Below, in pieces: positions 1-8,412 of a DNA stretch of 51,773 nt. This DNA comes from Candidatus Poribacteria bacterium (GTDB lineage Bacteria > Poribacteria > WGA-4E > WGA-3G), in assembly GCA_007571305.1 (NCBI GenBank), contig RKRR01000145.1, positions 1-51,773 of the forward strand, read 5' to 3'. How positions within the stretch are numbered: position 1 is the first letter of the stretch; every line of letters starts with the position of its first letter. The notes under the pieces are model-generated. The model made no database searches, was not told the origin of the DNA, and saw only the letters and a list, made by a program, of their open reading frames with translations. Made by a program: the position numbers and the translations under genes.

Positions 1-66
1 TTGATAAATACTCCGACACGACAGGTGCTAAACTTACTGGATTCTCACATTTCATAAACGCCGCTA

Positions 67-768
67 ATGCAATATAAACTTTTAGAAATGGTATTAGAAA
101 CCTCAATAAAACAGATGAAGGCTGAAAATTTTGACAACTCCTATATTGACGATGAAATTTTTCGAAAGGTGTTTAATGGATACGTTCGGAAATACAATAC
201 TATTTTTGTGGTTGTGCTCATCTTGATTTCCATGCCTTTCATTGCATACGCGATCGCACGGTATTTAGAGATGGCAAAAGTTGACATTACAGGCTTTTTG
301 AACCTTTGGCACGCAGGCGAATCTCTGCTGTTAGATTTGGGACTTCCTGACCTAAGTTACAAGTTGATTTCATCAGGAATTGTTTCATTGGGTGGTGTCT
401 CGTTTGGAGTTGTCTCTATTGGTTGGCACGTTTCTTGTGGCGTGATCTCGGTCGGAGGTATTGCCTCTTGTGGTGTCATCTCTATAGGGGGTCTGTTCTC
501 TGTAGGAGTTATTGCTATTGGGTATTCAAATTCCTATGGGCTTATCTCTATTTCTCCAGGTTACAAGAAATTTGAACAGTACAAGGGCGGAAAGGCTGTG
601 GGTTTTACGGCAATTGGACGGTATGCGCGAGGAGTCTACGCTTTATCTTATGATGAGGCAGGTGAAGGTGTTTATCAGTTTTCCCCCAAACACCAGGATC
701 CGGAGGCTATTTCACTTTTTACACGTTGGTTCAAGAAATTCAAAGGTGCTTTTATTTTTTCCTCTTAA
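67..768 (+). CDS. Membrane protein with 11-residue repeats, function unknown
   Basis: I do not recognise a family. The 233-residue product has a soluble N-terminus, one hydrophobic segment at about residues 45-66, and then a glycine-rich repeat block at residues 104-163. The units are about 11 residues long, for example GVVSIGWHVSC, GVISVGGIASC, GVISIGGLFSV and GVIAIGYSNSY, each with the core G-(V/I)-(V/I)-(S/A)-(I/V)-G. Such regular G/V/I/S units could form a small beta-solenoid or a membrane-embedded stack; that is inference. The C-terminal 70 residues are charged and soluble-looking. No clear Shine-Dalgarno precedes the ATG at 67, and an alternative ATG lies at 88. The next gene is on the other strand, so it is probably transcribed alone or with genes left of the window. 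Confidence 0.65.
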   Translation: MQYKLLEMVLETSIKQMKAENFDNSYIDDEIFRKVFNGYVRKYNTIFVVVLILISMPFIAYAIARYLEMAKVDITGFLNLWHAGESLLLDLGLPDLSYKLISSGIVSLGGVSFGVVSIGWHVSCGVISVGGIASCGVISIGGLFSVGVIAIGYSNSYGLISISPGYKKFEQYKGGKAVGFTAIGRYARGVYALSYDEAGEGVYQFSPKHQDPEAISLFTRWFKKFKGAFIFSS

Positions 769-852
769 AGCAATCCGCGATTCTGTACAACACACCCTAT
801 CCGATTCCTTTCCACAAATGCATCGATAAGATGAGATTCCAATATTAGAACT

Positions 853-1632
853 CTATGCCGGAAGTCCCTCAACTGCTTCAAAGAAATCTACGTTTGATGC
901 ACTGAACCCGTACTGCTGTTCCACTTCCCTAATAGCGATCTCTGTTGTGAATAGGTTATCGTAAGTATCAGGAAATTCCACACCCGTTGTGGCATCACGA
1001 AACAGGATAATATTATAGCCATATCGCGCCATAGATCTGATACCGTAATCCCTGCCCAATACACACCAATTTGTTGCAAAACCCGCAAAGAGCAGATGTA
1101 AGATCCCTCGTTCCTCCAGCAGTTCATGCAACTGCTGTCCCGTCGCGATAACAAACTCCTCCGGTTTCACGTCAATCGCTGGGGATACAGAAAGCTGCGA
1201 TGCAAGTTTATCCCAATGGATATCGATACTGGGAGGTTGGCTCCGAGGTCCGCGATAAACCGCATAGTCCCCCTCCCGACTTCGGAAATCAGAGGGGGGC
1301 CACGCCGATGGAACAGACGGTTCAGGCGGCTTATGCCGTTTGAGTTGCGGATACTGCTCTGCTACAGACGGGGACGGGGCATGCACAATTGTTAAACCCG
1401 CTTCCCGCGCAGCATTTAGCACAGGGACGACACATTCCTTCGTTACCTGTGCTGCCCGTTCTATCCAACTTTCGATGAAATGCACGTTCCACAAATCTAC
1501 GAGTACCAAAGCGGTCTTCTCAACAGGCAACGGCATTTCAAACTCACGGCGGATAAAAGCAGTCTCACGGCACGGCACATCTACGGGGGTACTATCTTGA
1601 AAGTAACGGACGCGTAAATTTAACGTTTTCAT
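853..1632 (-). CDS. Isochorismatase-family cysteine hydrolase
   Basis: This 259-residue protein has the isochorismatase/nicotinamidase alpha-beta fold. The catalytic triad is visible: Asp in ALVLVDLWNVHF, a Lys in DVKPEEFVIATG, and the nucleophilic Cys in FATNWCVLGRDYG, followed by the usual RDATTG segment. Family members hydrolyse amides or vinyl ethers (isochorismate, nicotinamide, N-carbamoyl compounds, ureas). The substrate cannot be assigned here. The start ATG overlaps the stop of the upstream M16-like gene by four bases (ATGA), so it is the last gene of a three-gene operon and is probably translationally coupled. It has no signal peptide, unlike the two exported peptidases ahead of it. 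It lacks the metal-binding set expected of a nicotinamidase, but that should not be over-read from sequence alone. Confidence 0.85.
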   Translation of the reverse strand: MKTLNLRVRYFQDSTPVDVPCRETAFIRREFEMPLPVEKTALVLVDLWNVHFIESWIERAAQVTKECVVPVLNAAREAGLTIVHAPSPSVAEQYPQLKRHKPPEPSVPSAWPPSDFRSREGDYAVYRGPRSQPPSIDIHWDKLASQLSVSPAIDVKPEEFVIATGQQLHELLEERGILHLLFAGFATNWCVLGRDYGIRSMARYGYNIILFRDATTGVEFPDTYDNLFTTEIAIREVEQQYGFSASNVDFFEAVEGLPA

Positions 1633-3776
1633 TTCGGCTCCTGAAACAGCGATTCGTCAAGTTCTGCGTTCAACGTGACGCTGCTTATCCGAGTTTCGGT
1701 GAAGAGTTGACCTTCCACGTTCTGCACAATATGATGTGGCACTTTGACACCACCTACATCACGATAATCGTCCAAAACCGTTTCCTTATTGACAGCAACG
1801 CCTTGTTCGGTTTCACGGAAACCCAATTTCACGATATAGTGTGTCTCTTCACTGATGAAAACTTTGAGGACTTCACCTGAAGGTTGAGGAATAAGCACAA
1901 TCGCAGCAGATTTCCCCAGGACCTCCTCAGTGCCAGCGTATTGAATTGAACTATCGTCCTTCATAAGACTCGCCAGCAACCAAATCGGTTGTCTGAAAAT
2001 GTCATCTTTCAGGTAAGCCGTCATTTCAGGCGGTAAAGGTTGTGTTCCCATCGGGGTAAGTGCAAATCCAGAGGTCCCATCGAAGGCATAACTCATTTCT
2101 CCCTGAGGTGTCTTCAGGTCTTGCCGTAGTCTGTTTGGATAGACCAGATATTCCTTAACATCCAGGTTCATCTCTCCCATCGGTGAATTGGCAGTAGCAC
2201 GTCCCTCCGAAACAATATTTTTGACGGCTTGCAACTTTTCAAGCCCTCCATGGACCTCAACTGCCGCCGCGATGATCTCCTTGGCTTTCGCCATGTCTCC
2301 TTCACTCGCTTCAGGCATCGGTTCCGCAGGCGGAGGTGCTGGCTGCTCTATCTCGATCTCATTCACTGTCCCGAATTCATCAAGGGATCGGTCAAAATTC
2401 GCTTTATTACCGACAGTAACAATCGTGAGTGCGTCGGGATGGAGATACTTCTGGGCAACTGCCTGTACATCCGCCGCCGTGACCTTGGCGATATTATCGG
2501 TATAGGTTTCAAGGAAGTCTGGTGCATAACCGCGATACGCAAGCATCATCTGCTGGAAAGCGATTTGTGAGCTGCTCTCAAACCCGAAAACAAATGAGTT
2601 GATGAGTGAATCTTTGGTGAGCTGTAACTCATCATCCGGTACAGGCGTATCTCGGAGACCTTTGACAACATCAATGATGAGTGAGATCGCTTCTGCTGTC
2701 TTTTCGGTACGGGTCTGCGAATAGGCGAACCATTCCCCCGGATTCGTGTAATACGTCGTTTGCATGATGCTGCCTACCATATAGGCGAGACCGTGCTTCT
2801 CACGCACTTCCTTCATGAGACGAGATGTGAAACCGCCCTCACCGAGAATTTCGTTCATGATGCGGAGCGCGAAGAAATCAGGGAAATCCGGTGTACGTTT
2901 GATGCCGAAATGCCCGATGAGCATCACCGATTGCGGAAGATCTTTGAAGATATAATTAACAGACGCTTCTGGAATGGGATCCACGGTCGGAACATCAGGA
3001 AACGCAATATCTGTGGATTTCCATCCCTCAAACACCCTCTCCAATTGCCCAATCAAGATCTCCGTATCAAAGTCACCGGTAATTGCGAGCATCATGTTAT
3101 TCGGATGATAGTATTTGGTATGGAACGCTTTGAGGTCATCAACGGTAATGCTCTCTATGCCCTCAATGTCAGTATACCATCCGAAGGGATGGTCGGTACC
3201 ATAGAGCAGCGCGGAGAAGTTACGCCACGCGAGTTGAATAGGATTATCGTTGCGTCGGCGGATACGCTCAACTGATTGCTGCTTACGGAGTTCCAATTTA
3301 TCCTCGCGAAACACTGGGTTTCTGAGTACATCCGCAAAGATTTCTAACCCCTTTTCGATATCCTCTGCAAGCGTTGAGAGGTTAACTGTCCCGTATTCGC
3401 GGGACATACCGACTTCAACAGAAGCCGCCATATCTTCCAATTCCTCGTTCAAGGCATCGGGTTCACGCGACACCGTGCCGCCTGTTCGCATAACAGTTGC
3501 GAAGATGGAAGACAAGCCTACCTTATCCGCTGGATCGTAGATGTCTCCGGTCTTCACCAAACCGCTGATATTGAAAAGCGGCAACTCATGGTCCTCAATG
3601 AGATAGACCGTCATCCCATTGGAGAGCAGCCGCTTCTCTGGAACGGGTGGTTTAAACTCTATGGGCTCAAAGGTAAGTTCTTCGTGGGGTCTGGCAAATG
3701 TAGCGGGGGCACCCCATACAATGAGACAGGCGACCAGTGTCGCAAAGACAAATCCGGTAAAGATTCGTTTCTGCAT
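1629..3776 (-). CDS. M16-family peptidase-like protein, non-catalytic subunit type, with C-terminal LolA-like domain
   Basis: The 715-residue exported protein has an N-terminal hydrophobic signal (residues 1-28). Two M16 half-domains follow, spanning about 45-470. The zinc-binding HxxEH motif is absent from the first half (its place reads LSSIFATVMRTGG). The second half keeps the Arg/Tyr-type segment (RLMKEVREKHGLAYMVG). Inactive M16B subunits that pair with an HxxEH partner show exactly this pattern. A further domain of about 200 residues at the C-terminus (about 505-715) resembles the LolA/LolB-like beta fold found on some periplasmic proteins (weak, by eye). The start ATG overlaps the stop of the catalytic partner gene by one base (TAATG), which favours stoichiometric production of a heterodimer. 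The location is likely periplasmic. Confidence 0.88.
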   Translation of the reverse strand: MQKRIFTGFVFATLVACLIVWGAPATFARPHEELTFEPIEFKPPVPEKRLLSNGMTVYLIEDHELPLFNISGLVKTGDIYDPADKVGLSSIFATVMRTGGTVSREPDALNEELEDMAASVEVGMSREYGTVNLSTLAEDIEKGLEIFADVLRNPVFREDKLELRKQQSVERIRRRNDNPIQLAWRNFSALLYGTDHPFGWYTDIEGIESITVDDLKAFHTKYYHPNNMMLAITGDFDTEILIGQLERVFEGWKSTDIAFPDVPTVDPIPEASVNYIFKDLPQSVMLIGHFGIKRTPDFPDFFALRIMNEILGEGGFTSRLMKEVREKHGLAYMVGSIMQTTYYTNPGEWFAYSQTRTEKTAEAISLIIDVVKGLRDTPVPDDELQLTKDSLINSFVFGFESSSQIAFQQMMLAYRGYAPDFLETYTDNIAKVTAADVQAVAQKYLHPDALTIVTVGNKANFDRSLDEFGTVNEIEIEQPAPPPAEPMPEASEGDMAKAKEIIAAAVEVHGGLEKLQAVKNIVSEGRATANSPMGEMNLDVKEYLVYPNRLRQDLKTPQGEMSYAFDGTSGFALTPMGTQPLPPEMTAYLKDDIFRQPIWLLASLMKDDSSIQYAGTEEVLGKSAAIVLIPQPSGEVLKVFISEETHYIVKLGFRETEQGVAVNKETVLDDYRDVGGVKVPHHIVQNVEGQLFTETRISSVTLNAELDESLFQEPK

Positions 3777-5293
3777 TATTCGCTATCCTCCGTGTCTTCA
3801 CCGGCGGGTGCTACTGCCTCTTTCTTAACGAGTGTGCCGACGGTGCGGTTGCTTTTCGTGAAATAGGTTTTTGCAACTCTCATGATGTCCTCTGGCGTAA
3901 CTTTATAGATGTTTTCACGCCATTGTAGTATATAACGCCAATCACCAGTTATCCCTTCAAAGAAGGTGAGTTGTCGTGCCATTCCGGCATTTGAGCTGAG
4001 ACCTCGGATGAAACTGGCATCTACCTGTTTAAGGATACGTTTAAATTCTTTTTCTGCGACAGGTTCGGTCTTGAGATTTTCGAGTTCGGCGTAAATCGCT
4101 TCCTCAAGATCGGCGGTTGTGTGTGGCGACCGTGGTGCGCCATCAATAACAAAAAGATTGTCGTAGCGCGCTCCTGGATATCCGTTCAATGAATCGGCAG
4201 AGATAGCGATCCCTTCCTCAACGATGTTTTTGTAAAACCGAGAGGTACGTCCATCGGAAAGGATGGCACTGATAAAATCCAGCACATAATCGTCAAAATG
4301 CGGGATTGTGGGTTTATGGTATCCAATCATGATCTGCGGTTCAGCATCAAACTCGACTTCCACGCGACGCTCACCTTCCTGCGGCAGTTCATCCGTTGTG
4401 ACTTCAGGTGGAAGCGGCTGGGATGGTATATCGCCAAAATGTTTATCAATAAGGGCGATGGTATCATCTATGTCTATATTTCCCACAATCGCCATGACAG
4501 AGTTATTCGGGGCGTAGTGAATGCGGAAAAATTCTTCTGCTTTGCGCCGATTTAACATGGCAATATCCGAGGGCCACCCGATAATCGGTATGCCGTAAGG
4601 GTGAGCAGTAAAGGCAGCAGCCATAAACTGTTCATAGAGCTTACCGTCCGGGCGGGTGTCAACACGCATCCGGCGTTCCTCTTTGACGGCTTCGCGTTCG
4701 ACATAAAATTCACGTAGGACAGCGTTCTTAATCCGATCGGACTCAAGTATTGCCCACAACTCTAATTTATTAGAAGGCAACTCCACTGTGTAAATGGTAT
4801 AATCAACAGAGGTCCCAGCGTTAAATCCGGTACTCCCGTGTTGTGTGTAAATTTCGGTATATTCTCCACTAACGATCCACTCCTTGGCGAGTTCCTGTTG
4901 CGCTTTAAGTGCTTCTTCTAATTCGGCTATTTTGTCAGCATCTGATCTGGAACCCTTTGCGCGCTCCATGTCAAGTGCATCACCTATCCGGTCAATTTCC
5001 GCGAGGACAACCTTCTCTTTTTCGTAGTCTTTTGTACCGATTGTTTTGGTGCCTTTGAACAGCATGTGTTCGAGCATGTGCGCGATACCGCGTGAGTCAT
5101 CCGATTCATCAACGGAGCCTGCTTTAAAGAGGATGTAAGGGGCAACAGTAGGGGAGGTATCGCGTTTAATCATCAATAACTTCAGACCATTGGGAAAGAT
5201 GTGCTCTACCACACGATCTGAGAGATCCTGTGCTGATACTATCCCCGGCATAGCAAGGATAAATAGAATCAGCAGATAACAGATCTGTTTCAT
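3776..5293 (-). CDS. M16 zinc metallopeptidase, catalytic subunit
   Basis: This 505-residue exported protein has a signal peptide (about residues 1-21, ending in SAQ). The inverted zinc motif HxxEH is at residues 72-76 (AHMLEHMLFKG), with a downstream glutamate in the VEREAVKEERRM segment completing the M16 metal site. Between them sits a charged, helical insert (about residues 90-150) that is longer than in mitochondrial-type M16 enzymes. The C-terminal half is the second M16 domain. M16B peptidases usually work as a pair with a subunit lacking HxxEH, and such a gene follows directly with a one-base overlap. The likely role is degradation of peptides in the cell envelope. It is the first gene of the operon, and the 210 bases upstream hold heptad repeats. 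Confidence 0.93.
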   Translation of the reverse strand: MKQICYLLILFILAMPGIVSAQDLSDRVVEHIFPNGLKLLMIKRDTSPTVAPYILFKAGSVDESDDSRGIAHMLEHMLFKGTKTIGTKDYEKEKVVLAEIDRIGDALDMERAKGSRSDADKIAELEEALKAQQELAKEWIVSGEYTEIYTQHGSTGFNAGTSVDYTIYTVELPSNKLELWAILESDRIKNAVLREFYVEREAVKEERRMRVDTRPDGKLYEQFMAAAFTAHPYGIPIIGWPSDIAMLNRRKAEEFFRIHYAPNNSVMAIVGNIDIDDTIALIDKHFGDIPSQPLPPEVTTDELPQEGERRVEVEFDAEPQIMIGYHKPTIPHFDDYVLDFISAILSDGRTSRFYKNIVEEGIAISADSLNGYPGARYDNLFVIDGAPRSPHTTADLEEAIYAELENLKTEPVAEKEFKRILKQVDASFIRGLSSNAGMARQLTFFEGITGDWRYILQWRENIYKVTPEDIMRVAKTYFTKSNRTVGTLVKKEAVAPAGEDTEDSE

Positions 5294-5362
5294 GCTTCAT
5301 TTACGGCATCTCTACTCTGTAGAGAACCCCGTACAGGGCAATGCCGATTCCTTTCTCTATAA

Positions 5363-5497
5363 GTTGTCAGTTGTCAGTCGTCAGCCATCAGAGAAGAAGA
5401 CTCCCATCACAAGGGTTGTTTGCTGAGAGTTCTCCCAAAGCAAGATGAGTTGTTACAACCTGCATATCTAACTGATAACTGATGACTGACCGTTGAC
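5363..5497. repeat. Inverted pair of heptanucleotide tandem arrays
   Basis: Two short arrays with a 7-base period lie in the gap between the M16 operon and the rubredoxin-like gene. Array one (5363-5391) is GTTGTCA, GTTGTCA, GTCGTCA, GCCATCA. Array two (5470-5497) is AACTGAT, AACTGAT, GACTGAC, CGTTGAC, which is the opposite strand of the same unit family (consensus about ATCAGTT). The inverted arrangement could fold into an imperfect hairpin. The same heptads recur at several other gaps in the window. Confidence 0.75.
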
Positions 5498-5503
5498 ACC
5501 CAT

Positions 5504-5761
5504 TTATTCTTTCTCAAGATCACCGAGTAACCCGACAAGGGCAAATCTAACGTGAGATGAGAGAGCTGAGTTCTCTGCACGCAGATCTGCGCCTTCTTCG
5601 TCCGGATACATAACATGTGCCGCGACAGCGCGCTTGACCCAACGTTCTGCCCTGTCATCATAAGGAATGTATTTTTCTTTCGGTGCCGTGCATGCCGGAC
5701 ACTCTTCTGGGGGACTATCCGCTTCTTTCCATAAATAGCCACAAGCCACACAAACAAACAT
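5504..5761 (-). CDS. Small rubredoxin-like protein
   Basis: This 85-residue protein has four cysteines arranged as in the rubredoxin domain of rubrerythrins: C4-x2-C7-G-Y and C21-P-A-C24. The cluster should bind a single Fe or Zn. The remaining 60 residues are predicted helical and charged and match nothing I recognise. Rubredoxin-like domains carry electrons to peroxide- or superoxide-reducing partners, but no partner gene lies beside this one. The start is supported by AAAGGA about 8 bases upstream of the ATG. A longer ORF in another frame overlaps it and has no coding features. Confidence 0.8.
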   Translation of the reverse strand: MFVCVACGYLWKEADSPPEECPACTAPKEKYIPYDDRAERWVKRAVAAHVMYPDEEGADLRAENSALSSHVRFALVGLLGDLEKE

Positions 5762-5938
5762 TGCAAAATCCTTTCTCTTTTCCTCAAGAAGACAATATTT
5801 TTACTAACAAAGTTACCAAAATCATTCATCTTCGGGAGATCGAATTTAAGGTTATGGAATTACAATCAACTGTTGCATTTTAGCAAATTACATTTTGAGA
5901 GGCAAGTTTTAAATTTCGGGATCTTATTCGAGTCACTC

Positions 5939-7972
5939 TTAAACCGACTGCTCCTTCAGTTCAGCAATCTGGTCACGTAAAGCGGCGGCTCCCTCATAAT
6001 CGAGATCCAACGCAGCTTTTCGCATCCGTCGCGTTAAGTCCGTAATTGTCGCTTCAACGTCTTGCGGCTCAACGGGTTCCGTGATAATAACAGATTCGTC
6101 AGATTTCTTGGTCTTATACTCTTCAGTCGATTCAGCGATAAGTTCTTGAATGGCCTTTTCAATTGTCACGGGTGTGATGTTATTATCGGTGTTATACTGA
6201 AGTTGAATCTCACGGCGGCGGCGTGTTTCTTTGATGGCCTCTCCCATGGCCTCCGTGACATTATCGCCGTACAAAAGGACTTCACCATCGACATTTCGCG
6301 CTGCCCGTCCAGCGGTTTGGACGAGAGATCTGACAGAACGGAGGAAACCCGGGCGGTCAGCATCAAGGATCGCGACGAGAGAAACTTCAGGGAGATCAAG
6401 CCCTTCTCGGAGTAGATTGATACCGACTAGCACATCAAAAACACCCTCGCGAAGTTCACGTAGAATGCGGGCTCGGTCGAACACATCGATCTCTGAATGC
6501 ATATAGTCAGCGCGTATACCCGCTTCAGTCAAATACTCAGTCAAGTCCTCCGACATCCGTTTGGTAAGCGTCGTGACGAGAACCCGTTGTTTGCGCATGA
6601 CACGTTCTTGAATCTTACCGATGAGATGGTCTATTTGTCCTCCTACCGGATGGATCGTAATTTCAGGATCGATGAGTCCAGTAGGACGGATAATCTGCTC
6701 GACGATTTGCGCGCTGTTATCCATTTCATAGGGACCAGGGGTCGCGGAGACAAAGATAACTTGGTTGACCCGTGCTTCCACCTCGTCGAACCGGAGCGGA
6801 CGATTATCCAAGGCAGAAGGTAGACGGAAACCATACTCGACAAGCGTCTTCTTTCGGGACCTGTCCCCACGATACATACCGCGCAGCTGGGGGATTGTTA
6901 CATGCGACTCATCAATAAAGAGAAGAAAATCGTCTGGGAAGTAGTGCATCAGGCAATACGGTGGGTCCCCCGGTTGTAATCCTGAGAGATGCCGTGAGTA
7001 GTTTTCAATACCGGAGCAGTAACCCACCTCACGCAACATTTCCAAGTCAAAACGGGTTCGCTGACCAATACGTTGCGATTCCAGCAATTTATTCTCTTTC
7101 TCAAAATTCAGAATGCAGTCTTGGAGTTCAAGTTCAATATTAATTAACGCCTGATCGAAGATTTCACCATCTGTCATGAAGTGCTTTGCTGGGTAAATTT
7201 CAAGGAAATCCCGTTCTGCCAATACTTCTCCTGTTGTTGTATCAATTTCATTAATTCGATCAACCTCGTCACCAAAGAGTTCAATACGATAAGCGTTCTC
7301 ACTATAAGCAGGAAAGACTTCAACAACATCACCGCGAGCCCGAAACACACCTTGCCAAAACTCAACATCGTTGCGGACATATTGAATATCGACTAAGGCT
7401 CGTAGGAGCGCGTCGCGCCGAACAACCTCTCCCACGGTTACCTGAACCCTCTGATTTTCAAATTCATCTGGTGAACCGAGCCCATATAGACAGGAAACAC
7501 TCGCGACAACGATAACATCGCGGCGCGATATTAAAGACGCTGTTGAGGCAAGCCGCATCCGTGTAATTTCTTCGTTAATGCGGACATCCTTTTCAATAAA
7601 GGTATCCGTGGAAGGGATGTATGCTTCAGGTTGATAGTACTCGTAATCACTGACGAAATAATGGACGGCGTTATTTGGGAAAAATGTTCGGAATTCGTTG
7701 TAAAGTTGTGCGGCGAGTGTCTTATTCGGGGAGATGACGAGCGTGGGCAATTGGACGTTCTGAATTACATTCGCCATCGTATAGGTTTTTCCCGAACCCG
7801 TCACGCCGAGGAGCGTCTGTGCCTCGTCTCCACGGTGGAGACCTTCCGTGAGTTTGTCAATCGCTTGCGGCTGATCGCCTTGCGGTGAAAAGTCTGAGAT
7901 GAGTTCAAATTGCGGGTTATCCGGTTCGGGAATATCGTCAATCTTGGTCAGCAATTCCCAGTTCTCTCTCAT
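5939..7972 (-). CDS. uvrB: Excinuclease ABC subunit B
   Basis: UvrB is the DNA-damage verification helicase of nucleotide excision repair; it is loaded by UvrA and recruits UvrC. The product is 677 residues, the usual length. Visible motifs are Walker A GVTGSGKT (residues 56-63), the beta-hairpin region with YYQPEAYIPSTDTFIEKD, the DExH-type box FIDESH followed by the TIPQLRGMYRGDRSRK signature, helicase motifs V-VI with INLLREGLDLPEV and TAGRAARN, and a C-terminal UVR domain (LDYEGAAALRDQIAELKEQ) that contacts UvrC. An upstream in-frame start at 8014 is possible, but GGAGCGAGG stands about 7 bases before the ATG at 7972, so I chose that one. I see no LexA-type operator upstream. Confidence 0.97.
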   Translation of the reverse strand: MRENWELLTKIDDIPEPDNPQFELISDFSPQGDQPQAIDKLTEGLHRGDEAQTLLGVTGSGKTYTMANVIQNVQLPTLVISPNKTLAAQLYNEFRTFFPNNAVHYFVSDYEYYQPEAYIPSTDTFIEKDVRINEEITRMRLASTASLISRRDVIVVASVSCLYGLGSPDEFENQRVQVTVGEVVRRDALLRALVDIQYVRNDVEFWQGVFRARGDVVEVFPAYSENAYRIELFGDEVDRINEIDTTTGEVLAERDFLEIYPAKHFMTDGEIFDQALINIELELQDCILNFEKENKLLESQRIGQRTRFDLEMLREVGYCSGIENYSRHLSGLQPGDPPYCLMHYFPDDFLLFIDESHVTIPQLRGMYRGDRSRKKTLVEYGFRLPSALDNRPLRFDEVEARVNQVIFVSATPGPYEMDNSAQIVEQIIRPTGLIDPEITIHPVGGQIDHLIGKIQERVMRKQRVLVTTLTKRMSEDLTEYLTEAGIRADYMHSEIDVFDRARILRELREGVFDVLVGINLLREGLDLPEVSLVAILDADRPGFLRSVRSLVQTAGRAARNVDGEVLLYGDNVTEAMGEAIKETRRRREIQLQYNTDNNITPVTIEKAIQELIAESTEEYKTKKSDESVIITEPVEPQDVEATITDLTRRMRKAALDLDYEGAAALRDQIAELKEQSV

Positions 7973-8090
7973 TACAGTTCCTCGCTCCTTGTCAAGTTTT
8001 CGATCGCCTTGCAATACGGCGTTGCCAGCGGTAGTCTACATCGAGACTACAAGAAATTTATTCGGTTTGCGTTGGGTTTTATGTCTTATA

Positions 8091-8321
8091 CAGTATAACG
8101 CAAGTTGTTACTCACAAGATTTTCGGCATCCATTCCCATTTTTCACTGAAACGGTTTCATCATTCGGAGGCATGTCGTAGCGTAGGAGACCGTCAGCCTG
8201 TGCATCAGATAATTTCAGAGTTCACACGACGATACGAGTGTCCAAGTAATTACGGAATCTACTATAAGATGCACACCCCAACAGGTTCTGCTACAAACTG
8301 GCAACTTGGGGTACAGTATAC
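8091..8321. repeat. Dispersed repeat, CAAGTTGC-ended family (copy 1)
   Basis: This is a gene-free block of about 230 bases between uvrB and the penicillin-binding protein gene. Its ends are imperfect inverted repeats (left TATAACGCAAGTTGTTAC, right CTGGCAACTTGGGGTACAG). Internal modules recur elsewhere in the window: GTAGCGTAGGAGACCGTCAG, ACAGGTTCTGCTACA, and a 52-base segment (8214-8265) that is present on the opposite strand at 27456-27507 with one mismatch. There is no ORF of note inside. It behaves like a non-autonomous mobile or palindromic element. The bases between 8321 and 8412 show nothing else. Confidence 0.7.
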
Positions 8322-8412
8322 CACAGCCTGCAGAAAATGTGTAGAGAATTGACTGTCAGCAACCAACGACGAGAAAGAAAAATTGAGGAAAATGAGACAA
8401 CGCAAGGACTAA

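Noticed and set aside
2760..3275. Open frame of 171 codons on the plus strand inside the M16-like gene
   Set aside because: Shadow of a well-supported gene, with no recognisable protein features.
5407..5829. Longer frame overlapping the rubredoxin-like gene
   Set aside because: The shorter frame has the four-cysteine metal site and a ribosome site; the longer one has neither.
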